A DNA stretch of 64,000 nt from Umbilicaria muhlenbergii. Taxonomy: Eukaryota > Ascomycota > Lecanoromycetes > Umbilicariales > Umbilicariaceae. This document shows positions 47,301-60,107 of the stretch, piece by piece (position 1 is the stretch's first letter; each line of letters starts with the position of its first letter). The notes under the pieces are model-generated. The model saw only the letters and a list, made by a program, of their open reading frames with translations, searched no databases and was not told the DNA's origin. The DNA lies in NCBI GenBank assembly GCA_000611775.1, contig KK106981.1, positions 8,665,431 to 8,729,430 on the forward strand, read 5' to 3'. A program made the translations under genes and the position numbers.

Positions 47301-50036
47301 GAAGTTCAGTTCCTTGAATTCATCATCATATCAGAAGGCTTACAGATGAATCTGAAAAAAATTAATTTCATGATTAAATAATCAGTTCTGATAAGTGTTA
47401 AGGAAGTACAATTCTTCTTAAACTTTGCAAACTTCTATAAGAAGTTTATCAAGAAATATTTTAAAATTTCAGCATCATTAATGAAGTTGACAAAGAAAGA
47501 CTGAAAGTTTGTTTAATTTACTGAAGCACAGAAATCCTTCAAAGAGCTGAAGAAGCACTTCACATTGCAACTGATTCTTATGAGTTTCAACCTCAAGAAG
47601 CTTATTACGCTTGAGATGAACACATCAAATGAAGCTATAAAAGTATGCATTAATCAATTAAATGATAAAAGACATCTGTGATCAATAATTTACTACTCAC
47701 AGAAGCTTTTAAATACTGAACAGAGTTACAAGATACATGACAAGAAGCTGTTAACTATTGTTAACACATTTAAGCAATGACATGTATATCTTGAAGGATC
47801 AAAGCATGAGGTTCAGGTGTATTCAAATCATAAGAATTTATTATACTTTATGACAACAAAAATCTTAAATCAGAGACAAGTTCATTGGTTGAAAGAATTA
47901 TCACAGTACAACTTCAGGATTCATTATCAAAAAGAATCAGAGAACATCAAGGTGAATGCTTTCAGCAGATGAGTTGATTATCTGCAAGAGAAATCAATCA
48001 TGAATTAAGTTATCTTTCAGGAGGATGAGCAAGGTAGAATAATTTACAATCAAGAAGTCAACTTTATGATAAAAGTTGAAAACAACATTTTTGAGAAACA
48101 AGTCTGAAAAGTGTTGAAGAATGACAAGTTAGCACAACAGATTCTTCAGAATATTAATGATCATGAAAGTTTTAAAAAGCAAGAAGGTCTCTTACTCTTT
48201 TAAGATTTAATTTATGTCTCAGTCAGCTTAAGAGAAGCACTGATAGAAGAAAGTCATTTCAGCAAAATGAATGATCATCAGAGAATCAACAAAACAATGA
48301 AATGACTCACTAAAACATATTATTTCCCATGCATGAGGAAAAAAGTTAAAGAGATCATTCAGAAATGTGACACATGCTGAAAAAACAAAGCTGAGTGACA
48401 TAAATCATATGAATTGTTGAAATCATCATCAACATCATCACGTTCATGATCAAGCATTACATTAAACTTCATAGTGAAACTATCACAGTCAAAGGAATCA
48501 CTGATGAAAGTGTTATACAACATGATCCTCATAATAATAGATTAACTTATGAAGTATGAATACTTCATACCTTATAAAGAATCATCATCAGCAGAAGAAT
48601 TAACATACACATTTTTAAGAATCATAACAGTCAATCATGAGCTGTCAGAAGAAATAATCTCAGACAGAGATAAATTCTTCACCTTTAAGTTTTAAAAATC
48701 ATTAGTGAATCAACTAGAGATTCATCATAAGCTGTTCACAGCATATCATCCTCAGATGAACAGACAGACTGAATGATTAAATTAAACATTAAAACAGTAC
48801 TTGCGCTGCTATGTTAATTATCAACAAATCAATTGAGTAGAACTCTTACTGATAGCTCAATTAACTTATAACACAGCAACAACAGAATTCATGAAGGTAT
48901 CATCATTTTACATCAACTACAAATTCAACTCACTTATGAATAAAGTGAGAAGGCTGAAAGTCATAGCACAGAAAGTGAAAATATGAATAAACTGATTAAA
49001 GAACCTTCATAAGAAATTATAATGAAATATAAAATTTGCCTCAGAAAGGTCAACAGTATATTATAATAAGAAAAGAGATAAGAGATCTACTCTTGAAGAG
49101 GAGGGTAAAGTATATCTTTTATAACACAACATCAAGACAATATGATCAAGCAATAAATTGAATCATAAGAAACTAAGACCTTTTCAGATTGTGAAGAAGA
49201 AAAAAAGTGTCAACTATGAACTTGAACTTTCATCATTTATGTGAATACACTCAGTATTTTATGTATCTCTACTTGAATCAGCAGATCTGAAAACATCATT
49301 GCAAATGAATTCATCAGAGATTAACCTGAAGAGTCAAGATGCTGAGTTCAAGGTAAAAGAAATTCTAAATCAACAGGAAGTTGATGATGAGCTTTATTAT
49401 TTAATCAAGTGAAAAGGGTATGACACAGCAGGAAACACATGAGAATCAGAAGAAAATCTTACTCATTATATAATAAAATTACATCAGTTCTGACAACAGA
49501 ACCTGAACCTCAGAGGTTATTCAACACTGAGAAGTTGAAAAGTTTAAAAGTAGCAGTTGAAGTTGAAGTCTTCACTTGCTTACTCTCCTTCACCTTCAAC
49601 TCTTTAATGTTTATAAACTCATGAGAGATGAAGTCTTTCTGATGATGTTGCAACAGTTTTTTCTGTTTACACAAATGAACTAACTTAATTGACGCCTCAG
49701 CAATTATTTCCTCAGCAGCAGAAGTCTTTTCCTTTAAGAAAGTCAGTTCAGCTTTCATCTTTTCTCAGTCAACATTATTAAAAGAAAGGTCACAGGACTT
49801 CTCAGTTTAAACATAAATAACACACTTTTCAAAATCATCACTCACATGATAATCTTTTACATCATCAACACATCACCTACATGATCACATGACAGAAGAA
49901 GTGAGGTCAAGTCTGTAAAAAAAATTATAACATCATTAAGAGGAGTTCAGTTTCTTTTGCACTCAAGAAGAAGACATGAAGATGTTTAAGTTTTTAAGAA
50001 TGAAAACCTTAAGGGAAAAGCTAATGTTAAGGCTCC

Positions 50037-50430
50037 TGCACTATAGTATTAACAAAGTACACAGTGTGAGTGTACACATGATATTGTTCATCTTGCTCAC
50101 CTTGCTCACCTGTTGAGCACAATGAGCATGAAGTGTTACATCATGTTGCTCATCTTGCTCATCAAGATGAACATGATGAGCACACTGAGCACATGAGTCT
50201 CTTATAGTTTATATAATCACAGGTAGATTCATAGTTAGAAGCTCATGCTCAACTCATGTATTAAATGTAATCTCTTAAATCTATGACTACTAGTTTCCTC
50301 ACTTGGTCTTAACCTTAAAGGTTGTTACATGATCATGATAATTCATTGAATCTTGTTTAATTCATTGAATCATACTTATAATTCATTGAATGATAATATC
50401 ACTTCAGTCACTATGACATCATCTGTTACA
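50037..50430 (+). repeat. 3' LTR of element J (394 bp)
   Basis: Starts TGCACTATAG and ends ATCTGTTACA, preceded by a short purine-rich stretch (AAGGGAAAAG near 50011). It has the same TGCTCA/TGAGCA inverted units as the 5' copy. Confidence 0.9.
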
Positions 50431-53080
50431 AAAGATAAAAATGAAAAAGTAAAATATTTAATAAAAGATGAACATCTTTCTTCTGCCTCTGCCTTTCCTG
50501 TAAGTGAGGAAGAGAAATTTTCTTTAAAGATAATAAAATCATCCTTCAGATTCAAAAGGAGCTGATTTTAGTTCATTCATGATTTCCTCAGAATGATGTC
50601 ATACTGCCTTAAGTCAATTATCAACATAAGAACAGTAGTCTCCCTATGCTTCTTTTTTATAAGCAGATTTAAGTAAATGATGTGAGTAATTTGCCTTCTG
50701 ATGATGTTCTCATCAAACTCATGTACATTTTTCAGTTTAAATAATGAAACTGGCTTCAGCTCAAGCCTGTCACAGATCATGAGAATCAGTTAAGTATGAA
50801 TGAGAGCATATGCTGTACAGCTGATATCTACAAGAGTGTGAAAAAGTATAAAAAAGCCTTAAAAGTAGAGAGAGCAGGCTGTAATAAACAGTCATAATGT
50901 AAAAAGCTCAAGGTCATCATTCAGAATGTTCAGATTATTTGAATGATGTTCATTAAGATTCAGCAAAGGGTTCATGCTGCACAGAGAAACTAATTCACTT
51001 TTAATCATGACTTTAATAGAGGTCATTCATTTTCTGACTTAAAATTAAAGTTCTTTTGATTAATATTCACATGAAGTTCACTCACAGACCTGTCACGTCA
51101 GAAGAAAGAAGACAATTGTTGAACATGCTGAAAGCATTCACTGACAGAGTGCTTAAGGTGATAATAAATATAACAGTTTTCATTCTTCTCATTAATTAAA
51201 TGTTGTGAATTGATTGAGGTTCTTCAAATGTTCAAACTGTTCAGAGGTGTGATGAAATGCATCATGAGCTGAGTGACAGGCATCTTAAATGTAACTTGTT
51301 TATACCTCTTTAAGTAATTTATTATAATATTAATATTGACATCTTTTCAGTCCTTCACTGCTCAAGCAGTATGTTGTTCATTGTTCAGATAAATGAGGTA
51401 GGTCTTCATGATTAATAATGAATTAAATTGAATTATTTAAGATGACAGAGCAGCTTGAAGATGAAGAGAGATTTTATTTTTAAAATCATTTATACATTGA
51501 GCCTCATCATACTCAAGGAAGGTGAAAAGGTAATGAAACTTAACATAAAAGTCTGAAAATCACTTTAATTCTTGAATAAGTTTAATATAAACTTGACAGT
51601 AATTCCTCTGTTTATTTAAATCTTCATAAATCTTCCTCAAGTCCTTCAAGATTTTATTCATGTTATGATAAAGGTCTGTGACTGAGAGTTCATACAATGA
51701 ACAGGACTCAGTGTGTTGAATGACTTTTTTATTCAATCAAGACAACATGTACCTCATACAAGCAATCTCAGTCAGGTAATGATCTTCATTGATGCTTAAT
51801 TTAATCTTCATCTTGCCTACTCAATCCTCTCACGTAGGTTTGAAATCATCATTTAAAAAAGGAGGATCAGGAAGCTTCTGTGAACACTTATCATTATTTA
51901 AAATGTTTGAACTGTTTAAAATGTTTGAAGAATAAGTGTTTTTTATTCAATTCATTGTCTTTTCTTCTGAAGGTGATATTTAACATCTAGAGTGACAAAG
52001 CTGACACTGAGAGAAGTCATATGATGTTGTTTCTCTGTGAGAACATTTGTAAGAGAGTTTTTTTCAATCATGAGGTTGATGACTTGTTTGCTGATTTTCA
52101 TGCCTAAATCTCACTGTTCACATAGTGTGTTGAGGGTTTTTAAAAACTGCTCTGACTTAACCTCTGCTCAGCGCTGAAGCTGCTCAACATTGACAATGTT
52201 ATAAAGAGTTTCAGCATCATCTTCACTGATTCATTTGTGATGTCATGTAATTAAAATGAAGTACTTTCTTGTCTTTCTGCTCTTCTTGAGTTCTCTGAAA
52301 GCTGCATTCATTTTGAGGTAAATCATCTTCACACTGAGAAGAGCTTCTTCTGCTTCATCTTCATGCTCATGTTGATGAGATGAGCTTGCTTCAGCAGCCT
52401 TTTCTTTCTGAGCCTGACTCAGTGAAATCATACTCTCATATGTCATGTTGATGATGATGTGTTGATGATTCAGTGTTGAAGATGTCTGTTTCACAGCATT
52501 TTATGTTTAATGCTTTTCTTAACCTCTGTTCAGTGTTCAGTTTAATGATTTGTTCAGTTTGTTGTCTGAATGATTCAGTGATTTCTTTTGATTCAGCTCT
52601 TTCATAAGAGCAAGGTGAATGCAAGTTATTTAAATTCAACTTAACTGCTTCATGAGTGTTCAGTGATGATGTGTTCACTCATTTATCATAACAGGTTCTT
52701 TTAACTCAACTGCTTCATGAGCTTTCAGGTTTTTATATGACTTAAGTTAACTGATACACTTCTGTATGACTTAAAAGGTGTAGTTGCAGAGAGTAATGTT
52801 ATCAGTGTTTTTCAGTGTCATTAACACACATCACTCAAGGCCTTTCTGAACAGGTTATTTCAGTTTGACTGTCTCATGAACATTAAAAGAATGAGAATTA
52901 ATTTAATATCAGGATCATGCAGAGCTCATCATGCAAATATGATGATTAAGAGATTAATTTTAAGAAGTCATTAAGTGATGAGCAAAACTACATATGTGAA
53001 TGTTGCAGAATTAACTAAACGCGTTAAGCTCAATCAGAAGTTAATGTAAATTACTTAATTTTATCATGTTTTTAATAATC
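50431..53080 (-). mobile_element. Fossil I, first piece: gag to protease
   Basis: Minus strand. Gag-like open stretches lie at 52243-52678, including an acidic Gln/His/Glu-rich segment (SSSHQHEHEDEAEEALL). They are followed by a long decayed gag body, and a protease-like frame at 50577-50780 (ELKPVSLFKLKNVHEFDEN) that runs to element J. The right-hand limit near 53080 is where similarity of fossil G to F stops. No LTR pair was found for I. Confidence 0.6.
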
Positions 53081-53954
53081 AGTTCTAGATATTAAGTTTC
53101 AGTCTTATGAAATTCACACTTCTTGATTTCAGCCTGTAAATTTGCCTTTCTCAGTCATTTCAGAATAGTTCAGACATGAGTTTAATGTTTAAATAAAGAC
53201 TCTGAATAGATCAGGATATTATTTAAATATGTTATATAACATGTGTTCAATAAGTTGAATAATATATCATTAATAAAGTGCTGAAAGGTGACTGATCTGT
53301 TAATGAATCTGAAAGGCAAGATCTTATATTTGTAGAAATCATGCCTTGTTTGAAAGGTTGTCAGGTCTTCAGATTCAAGATTCATTCATATGTAATGAAA
53401 TACCTGTTGTATATTAATTTTGATGAAGTATTTTGTCTTTGAAATCTGAGTCAGGGTTTCCTTAATTAAAGATAATGAGTATCAGTCTTTCTTCATAATT
53501 GAATTCAGCTTTTGATAATTAATGCATAATCATAAAGACCTGTCTTTCTTTTGTATAAATAGAATCAGTGAGACTACTGATGATTAACTGACTTCAATGA
53601 AACTTTTTTGCAAGTTGTCTTCTATGTAGTTCTTCATCACTATCAGTTCTTTATGTGACATATTATAAAAAGATGTATATCTGAGCTTTTGCTCATCCTT
53701 TAAAACAATCTTGTGATCATAGAGTTGATGTGAAGGGAGTTCATTTGTAGCCTTTTTAAAAAAGACATCAATCAGGTCATGATATTTTAAAGAAAGAATC
53801 ACCTTAATATTTAATTTACTTGAATTTTATTTAAAGTTCAATGCTTCCTCAATCTGTTGAATAAAGATAATAAAGATTTTGTTATCTTTCTTCATATTCA
53901 ATGTGAACAGTGCTGCATTAATCATCTTGATATTAACTGCATGTGAGGAGTTAT
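53081..53954 (-). mobile_element. Fossil G, second piece: reverse transcriptase
   Basis: Minus strand, same family as F. KYHDLIDVFFKKATNELPSH near 53790-53735 and CYITYLNNILIYSE near 53235-53200. Similarity to F at 41340-41410 ends near 53085, so G is truncated there. It is separated from the rest of G by element H. Unlike F, it has no element E insertion at the corresponding site. Confidence 0.8.
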
Positions 53955-54155
53955 TATTATAACATGAGCTTCAAGCTCTGACAGATGTTAAACTGTTGAG
54001 TTAAATTAAAATTAACATGTCTTGACACTTAAATATTTATATCATGACTGCAGTCTTTGTATCAGCTTTTCTTCTTGTACTTTTTTAAGTTTAAATAACT
54101 CACCTCTTGCAACAGTTTTAAGTCTGCTTATGAAGTGAAATAATTAACTGTAACA
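53955..54155 (+). repeat. 5' LTR of element H (201 bp)
   Basis: Starts TATTATAACATGAGC (the TG start has decayed), ends AACTGTAACA. Same length as 59907-60107. Confidence 0.9.
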
Positions 54156-57100
54156 TTAAAAAAGTACCTCACACTCTTTTCAACCTCTGAAGGTGACAGA
54201 ATATCAGCTGAGATAAATGCATGTGTTGACAGAAAAATTTTTCCTCAACATCATTAAACATCTCAACTCACAGTTTATCAAGTGATCAGGAGGTTCTTAA
54301 AATATTTTAAATTTATTAATTAATTATCAACAATCAATTCTCAAGTCCTACAAGAAGTAAGCAACAAATGATTAATAAATACTCTGTCATGATGATGAGT
54401 AATTATAAGAAGTCAACAAATGAAAATGTTCTGCAACACATAAATGCTCTTGAAGATTTATTTGTAAGTACAGACAACTGCAGTAGAGGCAGTTGAAAAA
54501 GTAAGATTCTGAACTGAATAATCTCAACATCAGGAGTAGATGTCTGAAGCATTAAAGAAATCATGATTAAATCACATTGAGAGAGAGAAACTTCTTCTCA
54601 ATCTGAAAGATTATCCTTGACTGAAGGACAGCCAGATGATTGTGAGAGATTAAAAACAATAAACATCATGAAGGTGAACTCTTGAGATGAGGTGACCTCT
54701 AAAAACTTACAGTGATAAATAACACATAATTCAGAGAACACCTGCCATTTAGTGATGAAGGCGCTAAATCAGAGAGATTCATATAAAGCACAAATGCAAG
54801 ATCTGAAAGAACAGAATAATCAGAAAAACTCTCAGATAAAAAAGTCAACAACTGAGAAACAAGAATTAAAACAGAATGTGTTAAAATTAACTTAATGACT
54901 TAACAACTCTGAAGCAGAGCAGTCAAGAGAAGGCACACTTAAATTAAATATGAATGATGTAATGAAGAAGTGTTCAGTGAAGTTTCTGAATTCATTAATT
55001 CTGAATGATGATCTTAAGCTCATGTTTCAGGTATGAAATGATCAGATGAAGAGCAAGTTGTGAATTAATGATGATTGATTCAATCAGTCAGATCAAGATG
55101 AGGCTGAACACATTAAAATGATTTACATCAAGACATGAGTTGATGATAAGATCACTGAATATCTCTACTCATGACTGAAGGCTCAGTCAGGAAGAGAGAT
55201 TTATGTTAAAAAGATTATTTAATGTTTAAAGAACATCTTCAAGAATTCAGATCATCATCTGAAGGCATGAAAGCAGCTGAATAAGCTTAAGATGCCTTAC
55301 TTAAGAAATTTCAACATGTTTCAGTTGAAGTTTTTATGACTGATGAACTCAGCAAAGATGCCTGCAGATCAGTGAAAGAAAGAAGTTCATGACAAATTAT
55401 ACAACTCACTTCAAGTTTAAATGAAAATTTACATTGCTGATGAGGATATGTCATTTGACATTTATTATAAAAAGACTCAACAGTTCATGAGAGATCTTGT
55501 CAAGGCAGATGAGAAAATTAAAGAATGAAAAAATCAACAAAAGCTGCAGAGGAAGTGATCAGCTTTTAAATTTAAAAAGAAGATAATCATGATAATCATT
55601 GTCATCACATGAGAAGTAATCAAATTAATGTTAATTAATGTAACATGTTATATCTGCAATAAGAAAAAACACTTAATGAGGAATTATCCTGATAAGTTAA
55701 AGAAGACTGAGGCAAAAGCTGTAAACTTTAATCATTCAGATTCAGAAAATGAGTTACTCTAGATGAAGTCTTCACCTTAAAGTCAACAGAGGGAGCAAAG
55801 ATAAGCAAGATGAGAATGTTAAATATTTTAAGAGAATCATCATTAACTTGAGATTATTAACTTGCAGTCAATAACTTAATCATGAGGATAACAACTCTGC
55901 TAAACATTAATGTTGCTGAGAAGACTTTTATTCACAAGAGACACTTTAAATTTGTGAAAAAGTGCCTGCAGTTATACATCAAGACAGCACAGAGATTAAT
56001 CTCTTTAATAAATTATAATAATCAAAATGCTGAGATGATCTTCAGAGTATTTACAGCAAACTTAATGATTAATGAAAGATGAATCTCTACTCACTTCTTA
56101 TTTTATAATATCAGAAGGCATGATGTTCTGATTAAGAGGAAATGATTTGAAAAGACTTAAGTTTTAATTGATTGTTTCAATTAAAAGCTGATTTGGCCTG
56201 AGGAGGCTCAGTATCAGGCAAGCAGAAACTTAATAATGTCAAGATGAAAGATTCAATTACTGAAACTCATACTGAAGCATCAGGCAGATGCTGAATGACA
56301 TGATGATTTACATAAGACAGTCACACTGACTTAAATTCTCAGAAGAGTAGAGGAAAACAGTCATTAATTTAAATCACAAGAGTTAAGAAAGTCAGTTCTG
56401 CAGTTACAAGCATAATCAAAGACATGAAGAGTTCAGCAGCAGATCAACATCAATGAGATGAAAAAACAACTGAATGAAAAAGAAGATTTAATGAATCACA
56501 CAAGTAATTCAATGAATGAAGGTCAGGGTTCATTGAATGTGAAGAAGTTAAAAAATCATAAACCTCCTCTTTATCAAGAAGTGAATATTATACTTCTGAA
56601 AGCAGGCAACTTTCTATGCAATATTAAAAGAGAAGAGATTGTTATTGATGTCATTAACATTCATGAGGTTAATCATTTAATAGAGAATCAACAGATTCCT
56701 GACCCCCTACTATAAGATGAAATGAAGTTAAGTTAAATCATAAAAGAGAAGTTACCTCCTCAGTATTAAGAGTTTGCAGAGGTTTTTAACAAGAAAGTGT
56801 CAGATCAACTTTTTTTACATAAGAAAAAAGTGAATCATGATATCATCTTAAAGGATGAAAACAATCTGACCTTAAGCCCTTTGTACAGTATGTCATTAAA
56901 ATAATTAAAGTTAATTAAAACTTACCTGAAGAATCACCTGAAGAAGGATTTCATAATCCTCAGTGATGTCTCTTATACTTTATCAGTTCTCTTTGCAAAG
57001 AAACCTGAAGAGGGGTGATGTTTTTGTGTTGATTACTGAAAACTCAACACAATCATCAAGAAGGATAAGTATTCATTGTCTTTAATTAAAGAGACTTTAG

Positions 57101-59906
57101 CATGACTGACTAAAGTAAAGGTTTTTATTAAGTTAAATGTTAAACAAGCGTTCTACTGAATACAGATGAAGGAGTTAATTAAGGATTTAATCATCTTTCA
57201 TACTAAATACAGGTTCTACAAATACAAGATTTTATCTTTTGATCTTTGCAACAATTTTGTGTTCTTTTAAAGATACATTAATGACATCTTGTTTAATTAC
57301 CTGAATAATTTCTGCACAGCTTATGTGAATGATATCTTAATTTACTCAGAGGATTCATTGAAGCATAACACTCAAGTTAAAAAGATGCTTCAACACCTTA
57401 AAGAAACAGGCTTATAAGCAGACATTAAAAAGAATGAGTTCAATGTTCAATCAACAAAGTTCTTGAGTTTCATCATCAGCACTAAAGGCATTGTGATGAA
57501 TTCAAAAAAGATAACTGTCATCAAGAACTGATCAGTACTGAAATCTGTTAAAGAGATTCAGTTCTTTTTAAAATTCTGCAACTTCTACTGCAGCTCATTA
57601 GTGAAATGAGGTTGAGTTATATGTTCATTGACAAAGTTGACAGTGAAAGGAGCTTGACACATCTTAAAAGAGTTTAAGATGCAAGCCTTTAAAAAAGCAA
57701 AAGAGCTGATGTTATCAGATGCTGTTCAAGTTCATTACTTCTTTTACACAGAGATCAAGATGAAGACTGACATCAATGATGAAGTTGTTACAGGAGTACT
57801 TACTTAACTGCAGAAAGATGATAAGTGAAAATCTGTAATTTACTTCTCAAAGACAATGTCACCTGAGGAAATGTGATATGAGATTTATGACAAAGAAATG
57901 CTAACAGTTGTTAAAACTCTTCAAGAATGATATGACATATTATTAAATTTACAGGCAGTTCCTTTTGTCATAATCATAAATCACTGTGCCTTGAAATACT
58001 TTATCATTAAGTGATTGCTCAACTTATGACAGGCTAAATGAGCTGATATTGTGACAGATTACAACTTCAAGATTATTTATTACTCAGGAACAGTCAACAT
58101 CATTGTTGATGTTTTAACAAGAAAACATGATGAGTTAATCACTCAGAAAAAAAAGAACATTGCTGCATGCACTCAGCTGTTTTTAAACTCAGATTATGTG
58201 ATAACTTCAGTGAAGGAAGGCTTATCAGACAATGAATAAAATTTAAAAAAGCAAATCAAACTCATTGAAAGTTCTTATCAGTTGATGAATTGAATCCTTC
58301 AGGTTAATTAATCTCATGAATCACTGAGTCAGTACTGCCAGATGACAAGAAAGGAGAAATAAGATTAAAAGCTTTAAAACAGTCTTCTTACATGATTTAA
58401 AAAGCTCATGATGCTGAACATGAACGCTTTGCAGACTCATTTGATTAATGAGGCTCATTCAACATCAGTGACAGCACACTCAGGCAAGACTAAGATGACA
58501 AAGCTGTTATCAGTTCAATACTACTGACTGAGTCTGTTAAATGACTGTTCAACTTTTGTTTTGAACTGCTGAACATGCCACTGAATGCATGTATCTTGAG
58601 ATAAAACTTCAGGCTTACTTCACCTGCTATCAATTGAAGATAAGTGCTGACAGCATGTCTCATTCAATTTTAAAACCTTCTCACTGAACAAGAAAGGCTT
58701 TGACAATATTTTCATGATTATAAATCACTTTAAGAAAAGAGCATTCTTATTACTCTGCAAGAAAACAGTAACAGCAGCTCAAGTTGCTCAACTGTATTAT
58801 GAGTACATCTGAAGGATCTATGAAACATCTGAGATAATTACATCAGATCAAGGTTCTTAATTTATATCAGCATTCATGAATGAGCTCTGCAAGCTTGTAA
58901 AAGTAAAGCAAAAGCTCTTAACAGCATATCATTCACAAATTAATGAGAGTACTGAAGTACTGAATTAATATATTGATCAATGACTACATTTTTTTGTGAA
59001 TTACTTTTAAAACAACTGGTCAGACCTTCTGTTAATGATGAACTATGCACAGGCAATTCTTCCTCATGAGTTCACAAGCATATCATCTTATGAGCTGAAA
59101 TTAAAACAAATCTCACATCTACACTTTCATTAAAAAGAGTGAATGCAATTCTTGAACACAGTGAGGGAACAGCTCACATGTGAGGAGACTCAGACCTTTG
59201 TCATTAAAACACATGAAGCTGTAAAATGAGTAAAAAGCAACCTGAAACAGACTTAAAATAAAATGACAGATCAAGCAAATAAGCACTGAAGAAAATTAAA
59301 CTTCTTTGTCAGAGATTAAGTATATGTTACTCAAAAAGACTGAACCACAGAGAGGCTTAATTTAAAATTAAATCATCAAGCAGCAGGACTCTATCACATA
59401 CTCAGTATAAAAAAACACTCATATGTTGTGAATCTGTCAAAGCACATGAAAATGAATAACATCTTTCATGCAGATCATTTAAGAAAGGCCTCAGATGATG
59501 CTCTTTCAAAACAGGTTCAAAAACCTGACTCATTCATTAAAGTCAACAGTTAATTGAAGTACACAGTTGACAGAGTTCTTGCAAGCTGAGTTCACAACAA
59601 TATCTTGCAGTATCAGGTGACTTGAGAAGGTTATGACTTTAACTTAAAATGATACAACACTGAGGGCTTCATTGACTTACCTCAGAAATTGAAAGACTTT
59701 CATGATGCTTATTCAAATGAGGCTGAATCACTGCAGAGACTGCAAGTGTGATTGAATGCTTACAAAGATGACAAGAAGTTAAATCTTGTGAAAGAAAACA
59801 ACTTAATAATTAAGAAAGAGGCAAAGAAGCAGTGAAGAAGAAAGATTTAACTCAGAAAGTTAATATTTAAAAACTGAGAACAGTCCTTCTGTCTGAAGAA
59901 GAATGA

Positions 59907-60107
59907 TGTTATGACATGAGCTTTAAGCTTTAACAGATGTTAGACTGTTGAGTTAAATTAAAATTAACATGTCTTGACACTTAAATATTTATGTCATGAT
60001 TATAATCTTTGTATCAGCTTTCCTCCTTGTACTTTTTTAAGTTTAAATAATTCACCTCTTGCAACAGTTTTAAGCCTGCTTATGAAGTGAAATAATTAAC
60101 TATAACA
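59907..60107 (+). repeat. 3' LTR of element H (201 bp)
   Basis: Starts TGTTATGACATGAGC and ends AACTATAACA, followed by the duplication GTTAT. Confidence 0.92.

Larger units (their letters stand above)
43942..50430 (+). mobile_element. Element J: Ty3/gypsy chromovirus with two LTRs, inserted in fossil I
   Basis: 6.5 kb, + strand. Parts: LTR 43942-44335; gag about 44340-45400 with a CYNCEKLRHFACDC zinc knuckle near 45175-45215; protease about 46080-46300; reverse transcriptase about 46780-47420 (MIIYLNNILIYL near 47163-47200); RNase H about 47500-47960; integrase about 48230-48960; chromodomain about 49345-49480 with LIKWKGYDTAGNTW; 3' LTR 50037-50430. Dozens of breaks. Unlike E, H and the miniature element, it shows no clear 5-base duplication, and its left end looks altered. 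Confidence 0.87.
53955..60107 (+). mobile_element. Element H: Ty3/gypsy chromovirus with two LTRs, inserted in fossil G
   Basis: 6.15 kb, + strand, flanked by the perfect duplication GTTAT (53950-53954 and 60108-60112). Parts: LTR 53955-54155; gag about 54430-55700 with a CYICNKKKHLMRNY zinc-knuckle remnant near 55648; protease region about 55850-56100; reverse transcriptase about 56870-57500 (AYVNDILIYSEDSLKH near 57320-57365); RNase H about 57690-58130; integrase about 58420-59110; chromodomain-like YQVTWEGYDFNLKWYNTEGF about 59610-59670; LTR 59907-60107. Broken by dozens of disruptions. Younger than G. Confidence 0.88.

Noticed and set aside
43937-50435. A 5-base duplication around element J
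   Set aside because: ACTCT on the left and AAAGA on the right do not match, and the left LTR edge is unclear.
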